A stretch of 64,000 nucleotides of DNA, taken from contig DAMCAP010000014.1 of NCBI GenBank assembly GCA_032059445.1, positions 1-64,000 of the forward strand, in the 5' to 3' direction. The position numbers were made by a program, and so were the translations under genes. Below the pieces are notes generated by a model, which was given only the letters and a program-made list of their open reading frames with translations, made no database searches and was not told the DNA's origin. This stretch comes from DAMCAP01 sp032059445 (GTDB lineage Bacteria > Bacillota > Clostridia > Oscillospirales > Ruminococcaceae). This document shows positions 47,091 to 56,268 of the stretch, in pieces (the stretch's first letter is position 1; the number at the start of each line of letters is the position of its first letter).

Positions 47091-47633
47091 CTATTCGTTT
47101 ATTAGGTGATCTAGCTTTAGCGCTTTGATTTTTTGGTGAAGCTTTGCCCATGCATAGAGTAGCAGGGCGCATAGTGTAGAGGATAGTATGCTCATCTTAC
47201 CATTGAGTGTGCTGCCGATGCTTATATAAGTGCCGAGATTTAGCACAGCGGCAAAAATATTGATCATCAAAGCCAGCAGCACCAGGCTGCTCATCCTGCC
47301 GAAATGCTTGATCTTTGAAGATGCATCAGAATAAAGATCAAAGGCACCCTCAGAGGTCTTTTTACGGAAATACACCCAGCCCAGCATGGAGCCTACATAC
47401 TCCACCCCCATATCCTCCATAAAACCAATGTATTCTCGGTTCTTAGGGGCGCTAGGCAGGCTCTCCAGCAGCTCTAGGCGGTACTGATACTGCTGCGGCT
47501 CCCCTTCTTCAAAGGTGTAGCGCCAAAATCCTACCGAAGATAGCAGCAAGCCCTGTGCCGACATTGCATTAAGCCACTCTTCCTCTCGTTCGTGCTCCCA
47601 TACCCAAAACAGCTTATATTTGGTTTTTTTCAT
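47091..47633 (-). CDS. DUF2812 membrane protein
   Basis: This encodes 180 residues. The soluble N-terminus has the family pattern FWVWEHEREEEWLNAMSAQG and YRLELL, then two membrane helices lie at about 113-135 and 145-163. It is coupled to the upstream padR gene by a 20-base overlap, a pairing common in Firmicutes in which PadR controls the membrane protein gene. ATG at 47633 is eight bases after GGGAGG. Confidence 0.88.
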   Translation of the reverse strand: MKKTKYKLFWVWEHEREEEWLNAMSAQGLLLSSVGFWRYTFEEGEPQQYQYRLELLESLPSAPKNREYIGFMEDMGVEYVGSMLGWVYFRKKTSEGAFDLYSDASSKIKHFGRMSSLVLLALMINIFAAVLNLGTYISIGSTLNGKMSILSSTLCALLLYAWAKLHQKIKALKLDHLINE

Positions 47634-47958
47634 CTATAGCACCTCCCAGCATTCGTTCGCCGTTATCGAGCAGCTCTCTTAGCCTCACGATCTCGCTGCG
47701 TGTAGCCTCAAGCCCCGCAGCCGTAATCTGATATTCTTTTTTGCGGGTGTTTTGCTCCCCATCTATTGCGGCAATCCAGCCTCTACCCAGCAGAGCATTG
47801 ATGGCGCCATAGAGAGTGCCTGGGGCTAGATTTACCCTGCCACTACTCATTAGCGCTACCTTCTGCATGATACCATACCCATGCAGTGGCTGAGTCAATG
47901 ACAATAAGATATAAAATACCCCTTCAGTCAATGCGAAGCTGTCTTTTGATTCTCCCAT
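47614..47958 (-). CDS. PadR-family transcriptional regulator
   Basis: This encodes 114 residues with the family winged helix: LTEGVFYILLSLTQPLHGYG, LAPGTLYGAINALLGRGWI and KKEYQITAAG. ATG at 47958 sits eight bases after GGAGG; 27 upstream codons read across the promoter and are excluded. It likely represses its own operon through the repeats at 47994-48034. Confidence 0.92.
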   Translation of the reverse strand: MGESKDSFALTEGVFYILLSLTQPLHGYGIMQKVALMSSGRVNLAPGTLYGAINALLGRGWIAAIDGEQNTRKKEYQITAAGLEATRSEIVRLRELLDNGERMLGGAIDEKNQI

Positions 47959-47993
47959 ATAGTCGGCCTCCGTTATACAGTGTCGCGTTATAC

Positions 47994-48039
47994 CGTCTGA
48001 CGATATAATTATTATAACGGCTGACGATATAATTGTCAA
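47994..48039 (-). promoter_or_regulatory. padR promoter with two direct operator repeats
   Basis: Minus strand: TTGACA (48034-48039), 17 bases and TATAAT (48011-48016), a perfect consensus. A 17-base repeat, CG(T/G)CTGACGATATAATT on the plus strand, occurs at 47994-48010 and 48018-48034, 24 bases apart. One copy fills the spacer and the other covers the start site, as expected for repressor sites. Confidence 0.75.
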
Positions 48040-48140
48040 TGCCCCAAATAAAAAAATCGCTTATATTTCTACGATTGATTTAAAACACAAAGCCGCCCAG
48101 CTACCGTCAAGCAGCAGGGCGGCAAAGTTCTTCTTAGAGT

Positions 48141-48524
48141 CTATACAAACAAGCACCATCTGACCCCATATTGATCGATTAAATCTGCCATTAGCGGGCT
48201 AAAGTCACATGGCGCTAGCGGTACGAGGATCTTTGCATTGATTCTTAGAGTTTCATATGCTTTCTCAACCAGCGCCTCATTTCCTTCACCGTAATGCAAG
48301 CAAAACTGCATAACATTGCCTGTAACCGCTCCCTCATCGATCACAGAGTCGGAGCTTCGCTCTGCTACCGCCAATATCTCCCCTTGGATATCTAACTCAG
48401 CGTGATAAAAGGTCCCGTCGCTATTTAGGTAGCTACTTATCAGGGCTGCGTCAAAAGCCTTTTGATAAAAAGCCACTGCTTCACCGCTTCTGGTAACATA
48501 CACCTGCATCATTGACCTTTTCAT
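48141..48524 (-). CDS. VOC-superfamily (PhnB-like) protein
   Basis: This encodes 127 residues with the paired beta-alpha-beta-beta-beta pattern of small VOC proteins: VYVTRSGEAVAFYQKAFDA, HAELDIQGEILAVAE and DQYGVRWCLFV. The substrate is not predictable. ATG at 48524 follows AGGGGG. Confidence 0.85.
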   Translation of the reverse strand: MKRSMMQVYVTRSGEAVAFYQKAFDAALISSYLNSDGTFYHAELDIQGEILAVAERSSDSVIDEGAVTGNVMQFCLHYGEGNEALVEKAYETLRINAKILVPLAPCDFSPLMADLIDQYGVRWCLFV

Positions 48525-48570
48525 GATAACCCCCTGCGTATTTTTTATTTCGAGTATAGCACGATTGGGT

Positions 48571-48604
48571 AAAAAAAGGCCGCAAGACTTTTAAAGTCTG
48601 CGGC
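48571..48604 (-). terminator. Terminator
   Basis: GCCGCAAGACTT pairs with AAGTCTGCGGC, with A7 on the plus-strand left side giving T7 on the minus strand. It lies after degV. Confidence 0.85.
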
Positions 48605-48631
48605 TAATTAACAAAGGCGCCTGCCTTGAGT

Positions 48632-49504
48632 TTATTGCTTTTTTAGATACACAAGCCCCAGCATCCGTGGGCCTGAGTTGACTGCGATACAGGTGCCGAT
48701 GGGGTATTTACCAAAGGCTTCTTTTGCACCAAGCTCCATCAGTGCCTTCTCAAGGTCATGGGCAACTCCCATATCCTCACCATAGGCAATCACATAGTCT
48801 CCGGCTATATCCAGCGCAGTCTCTTGATAAATCTGTGCCATCCGTGCGGCTACTGCCTTATCGCCCCGCACCTTATCGATGACTTTATTCTCTCCCGATA
48901 TCATCATAATCGGCTTTAGCCCCAGCACTTCACCCACAAAAGCTGCGGTAGAGTTGAGCCTACCCGACTTCTTGGCATAATCAAGGCTATAGACCCCTAG
49001 CATAGTGGTCTGGCGGCGGTAATAATCCGCCATAAACTCCGCCACCTCAGCCGCAGGCTTAGCTGCCTTGAGCATTTCGGAGCCCATCAGCACCACCCAT
49101 CCGCTAGCTATAGCATAGCTTAAGGTATCTACATTGTAGATCGTTACCTTCCCCTCATATTGAGGATACTCATCAAAAAACATGTTTTTCGCAAGCAGGG
49201 AGCTATTATAGGTACTAGAGCCCTTGGAGTTGATACAGGTGCAGATAATCTCGGTATAACCCGCAGCTGCCGCTGCTGCATACTCCTCGATAAACTCGAT
49301 CACCGTCACCTGAGAGGTATGGGGCAGCTGCCCGCTTTCTTTTACATAGTTATAAACATCCGCACAGCACACATCCGCACGGTCTTTATAGCTTTGTCCA
49401 CCCATCTCCACATTGAGGTTAATAACCTTTACGTTGCCAAGGCGCGCCTCATGCTCAATGCTTATATCGCAAGATGAGTCAACTAATATGATAGCTTTCT
49501 CCAT
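48632..49504 (-). CDS. DegV-family fatty-acid-binding protein
   Basis: This encodes 290 residues: VDSSCDIS at the N-terminus, TSQVTVIEF, the SSKGSSTYNSS-type lipid head-group loop and GSGRPRMLG-like NSGPRMLGLVY at the end. DegV (FakB-type) proteins bind a fatty acid and present it to FakA kinase; no fakA is seen here. Confidence 0.92.
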   Translation of the reverse strand: MEKAIILVDSSCDISIEHEARLGNVKVINLNVEMGGQSYKDRADVCCADVYNYVKESGQLPHTSQVTVIEFIEEYAAAAAAGYTEIICTCINSKGSSTYNSSLLAKNMFFDEYPQYEGKVTIYNVDTLSYAIASGWVVLMGSEMLKAAKPAAEVAEFMADYYRRQTTMLGVYSLDYAKKSGRLNSTAAFVGEVLGLKPIMMISGENKVIDKVRGDKAVAARMAQIYQETALDIAGDYVIAYGEDMGVAHDLEKALMELGAKEAFGKYPIGTCIAVNSGPRMLGLVYLKKQ

Positions 49505-49584
49505 GTATACTCCTTACTTCGAGGATCTGCCAAGCAGTCCTGATTTACAGCTGTTTACTGTCTGCACATCCCCTTGTTTTCCCG

Positions 49585-50085
49585 TTAAAGCTGCTCGAAA
49601 TACTCCTTTAGCAGCCCTGCCCCGCTTAAAGCTGGGTAATCCCACTGACGTAGCACCTCATATGCAGCAATCGCTACAGAATTCGATAGGTTTAAGCTGC
49701 GCGCTTCACTGAGCATAGGGATGCGCACCGTGCTGCTTTGATGCTTGATCAGCAGCTCCATAGGCAAGCCCTGATCCTCTCTACCAAAGACGATGTAGCA
49801 ACCGTCGGGGTAGCAGATGTCGCTGTGTCTACGGGGTGCCTTCGTGGTGAAATAATAAAATTCCCCGCTGTTGCGGGCAAAGAAATCATCCATATCCTGA
49901 TATTCTGTAATATCCAGCAGGTGCCAATAATCCAAACCGGCACGCTTAAGCTTTTTGTCATCCAGCTCGAAGCCTAGTGGATGCACCAAGTGTAGCCTTG
50001 CCCCTGTAGCGGCACAGGTACGTGCGATGTTGCCTACATTGGGTGCAATTCTCGGCTCAACCAAAACGATATTTAGTGTTTTCAT
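49585..50085 (-). CDS. trmL: tRNA (cytidine/uridine-34 2'-O)-methyltransferase TrmL
   Basis: This encodes 166 residues with a SPOUT trefoil-knot fold. Conserved segments: IVLVEPRIAPNVGNIARTCAATG, FGREDQGLP and IPM...ARSLNLSNSVAIAAYE. It methylates the wobble ribose of tRNA-Leu isoacceptors. Confidence 0.95.
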   Translation of the reverse strand: MKTLNIVLVEPRIAPNVGNIARTCAATGARLHLVHPLGFELDDKKLKRAGLDYWHLLDITEYQDMDDFFARNSGEFYYFTTKAPRRHSDICYPDGCYIVFGREDQGLPMELLIKHQSSTVRIPMLSEARSLNLSNSVAIAAYEVLRQWDYPALSGAGLLKEYFEQL

Positions 50086-50134
50086 AGTCCCCCTAAAAAA
50101 CGAAAGGACAGAAGCCCTGCCCAGATCTATTTCT

Positions 50135-50163
50135 ATTTAACTACATTTCACCCTAATAGTCAA
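50135..50163 (-). promoter_or_regulatory. Possible sigma-A promoter of trmL
   Basis: Minus strand: TTGACT (50158-50163), 17 bases and TTAAAT (50135-50140). The -10 is weak. The remainder of 50086-50425 holds no gene. Confidence 0.35.
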
Positions 50164-50425
50164 GTATCAGGTGTTACATTTTTTTGTGAATATTGTGTAC
50201 TACAGCTCCCACATTTCGCAGCTATTCCTCATAATCTACAGCGTTTAGCCAAATTCCACCCCTCTACTAGCCTAGGTATCTATAAGTATCAAGCAATGTT
50301 TGTCGGTGTCTTAATCGGCTGCACTCAATAATCCCCTTGAGCCTTGTTAAAAAGCGTTCTATCTAAAGGGTCTAGTCCATATGATGTAAGTAGATTTCCC
50401 TAGGCTTCATAAGGAGGGTAAAAGG

Positions 50426-51453
50426 GTGAGAAGGCAAAAAAAACGCATCACAAAAAACATTGCGATCATATTGACGGTATCTGTGCTGATTTGGGGCACA
50501 GTGCAAATAAAGGGCAGTGCAGGGCAACTTCTCAAGCGGGCAGGGATGATTGCGGCAATCCTTACGATGCCCGAGGGAGGGCTGATGTCGCTGGAGGATG
50601 CCATGGCGCCTGAGCGTCATGTGCCAACCCAGCAGATATCCTCCGTAGCACCGCCCAAGCCATATAACCCCGAGGACGCATCTTCTGACGAGGAGTCCAG
50701 CACCCCCCTTGAGCCACTGCCTCCCGACGAGCCTTCGCCCAATATACCAGACAAGTATAAAGGCAGGGTCATCGCCAAAAACATGTCGAATAAAGATAAT
50801 AAAAAAATGGTGCCCTACAAAAACGCTCGCATCAACAACTACACCTCTATGACCCCTGAGCGTATTGCGCAGAAGTTAGAGCCGGTAAATAGCGTAAAGC
50901 TCACCAATACCACCAAGCCACAGGTGCTGATTATGCATACCCACGCCACCGAGAGCTATACCCCTGGCACAGGCAAATATTACGATAAAAGGTATAATTG
51001 GCGCAGCAGCGACAACAATAGCAATATGGTAGCGGTAGGCGCAGCACTGGCAAAAGAACTCGAGGCAGCGGGGATTGGCGTGATCCATGATACCACCCAG
51101 CACGATTATCCTTCTTATAACGGCGCCTACGAGCGCAGTGAAGAAACGGTAAAAGCCTACCTTAAAAAATACCCCACCATCAGATGATGATCATAGCCTG
51201 TGTAGATGACGGAAAGATTGGGATACCCAACTGGGAGCAAAACTTCCGCTTTGCCGCCAATCTCAATGATCATATCGAAACGGTCTACCCCGAGCTGACA
51301 CGACCGATTTTTTTGAGCTACCGCAAATACAACCAGCACCTGACTACAGGCTCCCTGCTGCTGGAGTTTGGCACCCATGCTTCTTCGCTGGAAGAAGCCA
51401 AATACTCCGCCGAGCTTGTGGGCAAGGCAGTAGCATCCTTCTTTAAGGAATAG
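50426..51453 (+). pseudogene. spoIIP: spoIIP, with internal deletion and frameshift
   Basis: SpoIIP is the amidase/endopeptidase of the DMP engulfment complex. The first frame (GTG 50426, after AAGGAGG, to 51187) has a membrane anchor, a Pro-rich linker, MHTHATESYTPG (zinc His and Glu) and STNGAYERSEETVKAYLKKYPTI-like sequence. The second frame (from 51184) resumes with MMIIACVDDGKIGIPNW and continues to YRKYNQHLTTGSLLLEFGTH. The segment normally between them, about 30-40 residues including the third zinc ligand in a VHRD motif, is missing. The junction ATCAG/ATGATG has a CAG shared by both flanks. Either an assembly collapse or a real inactivating deletion. Confidence 0.85.
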
Positions 51454-51492
51454 ACTTCTTTTACACCCCTCTCAGCGGCGTTTAACACTGCT

Positions 51493-51927
51493 GTGAGGCA
51501 ACCAAATCTCGGGGGTGCTTGGAGTGTCAAAAGACGTCTAAGTAAACTCAAAGGACGTGGGAAAATTAAGAAAAAATATATGATAAGCTTTGCTTATGCT
51601 TTTATAATCTCAGTCATCCTAATGGGTACAATCTGCGGTCTGGCAGTGGTTGAGCTCCAAAGCGGTAGTGTAACCCTGCCCGACATCTCATCTCCCTGGA
51701 CGCTCACCAACCATCACAACAATACCTTTACCCTGACCCTATCCTCTTCCCGCCAGCAAATTGATGTCCATATCCTAAATGAGATAGAGGGTATCCGGCA
51801 GAGGTACAGGGTCTTTATGCCCATGGAGCTGCGCTGGACGGAATCGGCAATCTATGCCCTGCGTGATCTATATAAAGAGTATCGTGACTGGCAATTAGAG
51901 CAAGACTATATCAAAAATACAGCCTAG
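51493..51927 (+). CDS. Single-pass membrane protein, unknown
   Basis: The open frame is 144 codons: a basic N-terminus (KRRLSKLKGRGKIKKK), one membrane helix (about residues 30-52) and an outside domain of ~90 residues. No family is recognised. No start has a clear ribosome site; GTG 51493 is the longest and ATG 51580 the shortest plausible. It follows spoIIP by 39 bases and may share its transcript. Confidence 0.55.
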   Translation: MRQPNLGGAWSVKRRLSKLKGRGKIKKKYMISFAYAFIISVILMGTICGLAVVELQSGSVTLPDISSPWTLTNHHNNTFTLTLSSSRQQIDVHILNEIEGIRQRYRVFMPMELRWTESAIYALRDLYKEYRDWQLEQDYIKNTA

Positions 51928-51966
51928 GCTTATGGGAGATAGCTTCCCCTTCTGCCTAGGCTTTTA
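51921..51966 (+). terminator. Terminator overlapping the previous stop codon
   Basis: AGCCTAGG pairs with CCTAGGCT, followed by TTTT. Confidence 0.75.
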
Positions 51967-52016
51967 TTCTGTTATTTTACGGGAGGTAAGCGTATCATGC
52001 TCTGCAAGCCCTCTAC

Positions 52017-53033
52017 TTAACCTTTGCAGAGGACGTAATTCTCCCGATAAAAGTCGGTATTTTTATCTGCGGTATATACGTCAAAGCTAGATTTAATCTT
52101 GGTTACATCTACACGGGCAACGGCAGCTTCGCAGGGCTCGGCGCTACAAATGATACCGTCCTTTGATCGGGTAGAGGATAAAGGGGCGTAGATCGCGGCC
52201 GGGTGGACAAAGCTCTTGCCAAACTCCTCTCCGGCACAGTAGACGGGCACCACGATGCAGCTATTGGATTCCGAGGCTCGATAGCGCGCCATCGAAGCAT
52301 TGGTATCGTTAATTGAGCCTGCTGCCACTGCAATATCAAGGCCCAGCGCAGAGCCAATCACAAAGGGCTCAAAGCTCTTTAGATCATCCACTGTAAAAAG
52401 ACCGATACCACCTAGCTTGGTCTTGATCACATTTACCTTGTCTCCCGAAACCACCCCTAGTAGCTTCTCTAATGGAGAGAGAAAGAGCTTATCCTGAGTG
52501 CCTACCACCCTGCCTTTTTCATCAAAGAGGAAGGAACGATTTTTGATGCTGCCATCTTCCCAGCAAAAAATACTGCCCGAAGCGATCATCACCCCATAAG
52601 CCTGTGCCAGCCGCGAAAAGGTATTGAGATAAATTTCTCCGCAAAATCCCAATCCCGCCTCACACACTGCCATAAAAGCCTGACGGTAGTTATCATCGCT
52701 GGCTTCGAGGTGGATGATGTCGTTATAGATCCCCCCAAAGCCTGGCGCCATAGTCAAGGGCAGCAGCCCGCACAGCTCAGGGAATGCAATCAGCTGCGCC
52801 CCTGACTGTACTGCCTGAGCGATCCGCTCATTGATCACCGATACATATTCCGGTATATTGCGGTAATGCTTTAAGGGCAGCGAAATCGCCGCCACCTTGA
52901 TGCCTGATACGGTTACAAAGTTTAAATTGGTCGAATGCTTGGTCGGCTGCGCCTCTACGATCTCCCGCACTCTTTCCCCGCTGGAAAGATAAGACATCGC
53001 AAAGGCACTGAGCTTTAGCTTCAGCTTAAACAA
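52017..53033 (-). CDS. Nitrilase-fold protein lacking catalytic Cys (member A)
   Basis: This encodes 338 residues. The carbon-nitrogen hydrolase fold is clear: LIAFPELCG (Glu), TQDKLFLSPLE (Lys region), GGIGLFTVDDL where active enzymes have IGLLICYD, and LDIAVAAGS. The nucleophile position reads Val instead of Cys, so it is probably not a hydrolase. A ~40-residue N-terminal extension precedes the fold. TTG at 53033 lies seven bases after GGAGG. It is 39 bases after member B. Confidence 0.8.
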   Translation of the reverse strand: MFKLKLKLSAFAMSYLSSGERVREIVEAQPTKHSTNLNFVTVSGIKVAAISLPLKHYRNIPEYVSVINERIAQAVQSGAQLIAFPELCGLLPLTMAPGFGGIYNDIIHLEASDDNYRQAFMAVCEAGLGFCGEIYLNTFSRLAQAYGVMIASGSIFCWEDGSIKNRSFLFDEKGRVVGTQDKLFLSPLEKLLGVVSGDKVNVIKTKLGGIGLFTVDDLKSFEPFVIGSALGLDIAVAAGSINDTNASMARYRASESNSCIVVPVYCAGEEFGKSFVHPAAIYAPLSSTRSKDGIICSAEPCEAAVARVDVTKIKSSFDVYTADKNTDFYRENYVLCKG

Positions 53034-53072
53034 TCCGGTACCTCCAAATATACAGCGAATTTTTACCCCTTT

Positions 53073-53765
53073 TTAGATCACCACGGCCACGCCCTCGCAG
53101 AGCACATCTCGGTGTGTGCCAATCAGGCTGCGTGAAAAAGCAAAGGTCTTGGGGTCATGGGCGATCTCACCGGGGCAGATATCTCCACCAATTGGCAGGC
53201 AATCGGTAAAGGGAGCGATATAGTTGCCGTCCGGTGCTGCAATGCAGCTGCCCGTATTGGTCACCAGCGCCACATATACCCCGTTTGAAGCAGCGGCATT
53301 GAGGGCGCTGTAGTTAATGCGATCTTCATAAAAGTCAAAGAGCTGTATGTAGGAGCTTGCAATCACCAGCTGAGCGCCCTTTTCACAGGCGAGCCTTAGC
53401 ACCTGAGGGTAGTTGATATCTACATCCACCAGAAGGCATACCTTGCCAAAGGGAGTCTCGGCAATCTGCAGCTCGCTTGACCGCTTAAATAAGCCCCTGT
53501 AGCTGAGATTTTGATAGATTGCCTGCTGCCCCAGCACCGGCTCACCTTTGGGGTCAAGCATGCACATACAGAGGTGATCATCACTGACAAAGCAATCGGT
53601 CACCAGGTATACCTCATACTCCTTCGCATACCGCACAGCAGCAGCCAGCATCTTTGGGGTGTCATAGTGGGCTATATAGCTTCTCCCACTGCAAAAAACC
53701 ACCAGCTCTGCCCCTTGGGGCGGGGGAGTAAATGAATGTACTATCGCAATTTTTAACGCTTTCAT
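53073..53765 (-). CDS. Nitrilase-fold protein lacking catalytic Cys (member B)
   Basis: This encodes 230 residues, shorter than a full nitrilase (~260-280). FGKVCLLVDVDINYPQ aligns with the FGKxGLLICYDxxFPE nucleophile elbow, but the cysteine position is Asp, and the N-terminal VVFCSG lacks the catalytic Glu of FPE. C-terminal YVALVTNTGSC and the fold remain. Probably a partner of member A in a non-catalytic or repurposed role. ATG at 53765 follows AGGAGG. Confidence 0.75.
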   Translation of the reverse strand: MKALKIAIVHSFTPPPQGAELVVFCSGRSYIAHYDTPKMLAAAVRYAKEYEVYLVTDCFVSDDHLCMCMLDPKGEPVLGQQAIYQNLSYRGLFKRSSELQIAETPFGKVCLLVDVDINYPQVLRLACEKGAQLVIASSYIQLFDFYEDRINYSALNAAASNGVYVALVTNTGSCIAAPDGNYIAPFTDCLPIGGDICPGEIAHDPKTFAFSRSLIGTHRDVLCEGVAVVI

Positions 53766-54042
53766 AAGCTCCTCCTATTAATATTGAGAATCCTGCAAAT
53801 ATATAAGATCGAGGGCGTATTCCCTGAGCACTCGTTGGTGTGCCGATTTAAAACAGTAGATAAACTGATCCTAAGCTTCTAGTATCAGCAGCAAAATGTC
53901 GAAACTTAGTAAAACCATCTTTTTTATTATAGCTTTGCCGGCTGCCCTCTTCAAGAGTTTTTGTGAATTATCGAATCTCGTACATAAAATGCATGGCTAG
54001 GCAAATATTATAAGCAGTACACAATGAAAGGTGGAAACGACT

Positions 54043-54483
54043 TTGACCAATAAAGACTATAATGATTTAACGAAAAAAGCCTCCCCCAATTCCAAAAGCT
54101 ACCGCAACATCCCCATGGCTTTTGTGGTGGGTGGATTGATCTGTGCATTAGGGCAGCTGCTCATCTGGATATTTACTACCTACGGAGGCCTCGAACCCAA
54201 AGTGGCCTCTACCTGCGCCTCCATTACGCTAGTATTTTTGTCGGCGACCTTTACTGGGTTTGGCATCTTTGACAAAATCGCCAAGCACGCAGGAGCAGGC
54301 ACACTAGTACCGATCACTGGCTTTGCCAACGCAATTGCAGCCCCCGCGCTGGAATTTAAGAGCGAGGGTCTGATCCTCGGTGTAGGTGCCAAGATGTTTG
54401 TTATCGCAGGCCCCGTTATCGTCTACGGCGTTGGTGCCAGCGTGTTATACGGATTGATCTTATATCTATTTCGCCTAGTTTAG
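54043..54483 (+). CDS. spoVAC: Stage V sporulation protein AC
   Basis: This encodes 146 residues, mostly membrane, with the family signature VGGLICALGQ and GAGTLVPITGFANAIAAPALEFKSEG. SpoVAC is a mechanosensitive channel part of the dipicolinate transporter. TTG at 54043 is eight bases after AAAGGTGG; an upstream GTG (54031) overlaps that site. Confidence 0.96.
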   Translation: MTNKDYNDLTKKASPNSKSYRNIPMAFVVGGLICALGQLLIWIFTTYGGLEPKVASTCASITLVFLSATFTGFGIFDKIAKHAGAGTLVPITGFANAIAAPALEFKSEGLILGVGAKMFVIAGPVIVYGVGASVLYGLILYLFRLV

Positions 54484-54563
54484 GCTTAAATCACTACCCT
54501 GCCCCCTCTGCCGGCAGGTAATCAGCAATATATGCCGCGCAGAGCGGCGGAACGGAGTGTATC

Positions 54564-55580
54564 ATGGCAAAAAAACAAGGTCATACCACATATAAAATGG
54601 ACAGCCCTGTCTCGATCATCTCCTACGCTGGGGTTGTTTCTAAAAAAGAATCAGAAGGTCCCCTAGCGGAGCACTTTGACACGATTAATCCCGACTCTAC
54701 CTTTGGTGAAAACTCTTGGGAAAAAGCCGAGAGCCGTATGCAAAAAGATGCAATGAACAAAGCTCTTGAAAAAGCGGGCATCAGCTCCACCCAGATAGAA
54801 TGTGTATTTGCAGGTGACCTGCTCAACCAATGTACAGGCTCCACCTTTGGTCTGCGAGAGCTAGGGGTGCCCATAGCAGGATTGTACTCCGCCTGTGCCA
54901 CCATTGCCGAGGGTTTACTTCTCGGCTCACTGCTGATAGATGGCAAGGGCTTTACCAAGGTGGCCGCCATCACCTCATCTCACTTCTGCTCGGCAGAGCG
55001 GCAGTACCGCTTCCCGCTGGAATATGGCGGTCAGCGTACCCCCACTGCCCAATGGACAGTCACTGGAAGCGGTGCATTTATCTTGGGGCAAAACGAAATG
55101 CCTCCTTATATCAAATCTGTATGCATCGGCAAAATCATGGATCGTGGCATCACCGATGCCAACAACATGGGAGCAGCAATGGCGCCCGCCGCATCTCAGA
55201 CCATCAGTGATTTCTTCAAAGACACCTGTACCAATCAAGACAACTACGACCTTATCCTCACCGGAGATCTTGGTTATGTAGGCTCTACCCTCTTAGTGCA
55301 GCTGCTGGAGGATCAGGGGTACAAAATCGGACCCAAGCATCAAGATTGCGGGCTTCTGATCTATGACCGCGAAACTCAGGATGTACACGCAGGTGGCTCG
55401 GGAGCAGGGTGCAGTGCTACAGTGCTGGCATCCTACATCGTGCCAAAGATCCGCTCAGGTGAGCTAAATAATGTGCTATTTATCGCCACAGGAGCGCTGC
55501 TCTCCCCCACTAGTGTGCAGCAGGGGCAGACGATCCCTGCCGTAGCCCATCTGGTGCACATCAGCTCAAAGGGTGAATAA
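54564..55580 (+). CDS. spoVAD: Stage V sporulation protein AD
   Basis: This encodes 338 residues with a thiolase fold that binds dipicolinic acid. Typical segments: FAGDLLNQ, GLYSACATIAEGL, SSHFCSAERQYRFPLEYG and GSGAGCSATVLASYI. The active-site cysteine of true thiolases is not used catalytically. It lies 80 bases after spoVAC. Confidence 0.96.
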   Translation: MAKKQGHTTYKMDSPVSIISYAGVVSKKESEGPLAEHFDTINPDSTFGENSWEKAESRMQKDAMNKALEKAGISSTQIECVFAGDLLNQCTGSTFGLRELGVPIAGLYSACATIAEGLLLGSLLIDGKGFTKVAAITSSHFCSAERQYRFPLEYGGQRTPTAQWTVTGSGAFILGQNEMPPYIKSVCIGKIMDRGITDANNMGAAMAPAASQTISDFFKDTCTNQDNYDLILTGDLGYVGSTLLVQLLEDQGYKIGPKHQDCGLLIYDRETQDVHAGGSGAGCSATVLASYIVPKIRSGELNNVLFIATGALLSPTSVQQGQTIPAVAHLVHISSKGE

Positions 55581-55629
55581 CAATAATTTTCTCAGATACT
55601 ATGCCAAAAACGGCTGAAACGGAGCAAAT

Positions 55630-55995
55630 ATGGAACTATTAATTTCTTTGCTGAAGGCTTTTGTAGTAGGCGGGATAATCTGTGCCATCGGACAGGTGTT
55701 TATTGATTATACCAAGCTGACACCTGCCAGGATACTGGTCAGCTATGTGGTGCTGGGCGTGCTGCTCGGTGCGCTTGGTGTCTACCAACCTCTGATCGAT
55801 TGGGCAGGAGCCGGCGCAAGCGTACCCCTCACAGGCTTCGGGGCATTGCTAGCAAACGGTGTAAAGGAGCAAGTTGCCAAAGACGGGCTTCTGGGGGTCA
55901 TAACTGGTGGGCTTACCTCCTCTGCCGCCGGTATCACTGCTGCCATGATGTTTGGTCTATGCGTCGCACTGATCTTTAAGCCCAGCGATAAGTAA
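55630..55995 (+). CDS. spoVAE: Stage V sporulation protein AE
   Basis: This encodes 121 residues, hydrophobic, with FVVGGIICAIGQ and GAGASVPLTGFGALLANGV, the SpoVAC/AE repeat motif. It completes the minimal spoVAC-AD-AE set found in Clostridia. Confidence 0.96.
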   Translation: MELLISLLKAFVVGGIICAIGQVFIDYTKLTPARILVSYVVLGVLLGALGVYQPLIDWAGAGASVPLTGFGALLANGVKEQVAKDGLLGVITGGLTSSAAGITAAMMFGLCVALIFKPSDK

Positions 55996-56187
55996 CGCTG
56001 CTTTGATATTCTGGTTTATCCATCAATATAGATTGCCGCTGCACCAATGGCGCAGGCAGATCGTACCCTACGAAATCTGCTTAAAGTCAAGCCCACTGCC
56101 CATCGGTATGGCAGGCGCAATGGGTTATCATGCGGATTGTATTATAGCAAAAGCAGGGTGCGGTAAAACCACACCCTGCTTTCAGCG

Positions 56188-56216
56188 CAAAAAGAGCCAT
56201 CAGTAAGCGATGGCTC
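56188..56216 (-). terminator. Terminator of rpsT
   Basis: GAGCCATC (56194-56201) pairs with GATGGCTC (56209-56216), with T5 following on the minus strand. A second stem lies at 56236-56262 (CGAACGG/CCGTTCG), and a third, AGCAGGGTG/CACCCTGCT at 56152-56180, could end the spoVA transcript. Confidence 0.7.
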
Positions 56217-56268
56217 CGAGTTTAAGTCTATGAACAAAAACGAACGGGTTACACCGTTCGCCTATGTT

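Noticed and set aside
54000..54042. Possible sigma-G promoter before spoVAC
   Set aside because: Boxes resembling the forespore consensus occur but none has the right spacing, so no site is called.
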